A stretch of DNA of 13,179 nucleotides from Glo-17 sp964549735. Lineage in GTDB: Bacteria > Krumholzibacteriota > Krumholzibacteriia > LZORAL124-64-63. Both the position numbers and the translations under genes were made by a program. Below, in pieces: positions 12,624-13,179 of the stretch. The stretch's first letter is position 1; the number at the start of each line of letters is the position of its first letter. The notes below the pieces were generated by a model. That model saw nothing but the letters and a program-made list of their open reading frames with translations. It searched no databases and had not been told where the DNA came from. The stretch lies in NCBI GenBank assembly GCA_964549735.1, contig CAZJWO010000101.1:1-13179 (forward strand), read 5' to 3'.

Positions 12624-13179
<556 letters not shown>

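Overview
The window is a fragment of a high-GC bacterial chromosome, almost certainly a contig from a metagenome or draft assembly. Bases 1-45 are not biological: they are Illumina library adapter (tail of P5, an 8-base i5 index, then the TruSeq Read 1 primer site), so genomic sequence begins at base 46. All fourteen recognisable genes lie on the minus strand, so the reading order runs from high to low coordinates. The organism uses GTG and TTG starts freely behind strong AGGAGG-type ribosome sites, has a DapL-type lysine pathway, and groups folB-folK-dNK-panB-panC. This gene mix fits deep-branching, high-GC, Gram-negative lineages (FCB-type or neighbouring candidate phyla), but that placement is inference and no marker here settles it.

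Layout in the direction of transcription. (1) The 3' third of groEL (13179-12624), followed by a 15-bp perfect hairpin. (2) A GT4-family glycosyltransferase (12443-11301). (3) A clear sigma70-type promoter (TTGACA, 17-base spacer, TATTCT) driving an exported TPR protein with eight cysteines (11161-9986), closed by an intrinsic terminator. (4) A tightly packed nine-gene operon from 9894 to 3649: dapL, folB, folK, deoxynucleoside kinase, panB, panC, a stand-alone GlmU-like nucleotidyltransferase, a HIT-family protein and a membrane-anchored LytR_C-domain protein. Neighbours overlap by 1 to 29 bases or are separated by no more than 4. (5) A 282-base gap with a possible promoter and a structured leader, then a DUF4321 membrane protein, tatA, mrfA (DEAD/DEAH-type helicase with a Cys4 site) and the 5' part of mrfB (DnaQ-like exonuclease), which is cut off by the adapter.

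How the genes fit together. FolB and FolK make the pterin precursor of folate. PanB consumes 5,10-methylene-tetrahydrofolate to make ketopantoate, and PanC completes pantothenate, so the operon core links one-carbon metabolism to coenzyme A supply. The deoxynucleoside kinase adds dNTP salvage. DapL supplies meso-diaminopimelate for lysine and, usually, peptidoglycan. The nucleotidyltransferase and the LytR_C protein also point to the cell envelope. The last group pairs the Tat translocon pore protein with a helicase/nuclease pair known from Bacillus subtilis as mitomycin repair factors.

Most of the window is housekeeping sequence, and I do not see a clear new system. The points most worth a second look are the adapter and the chimeric protein it creates, the single-domain GlmU relative inside a pantothenate operon, the 29-base folK/dNK overlap, the cysteine-rich exported TPR protein, and the DUF4321-tatA-mrfA-mrfB association.
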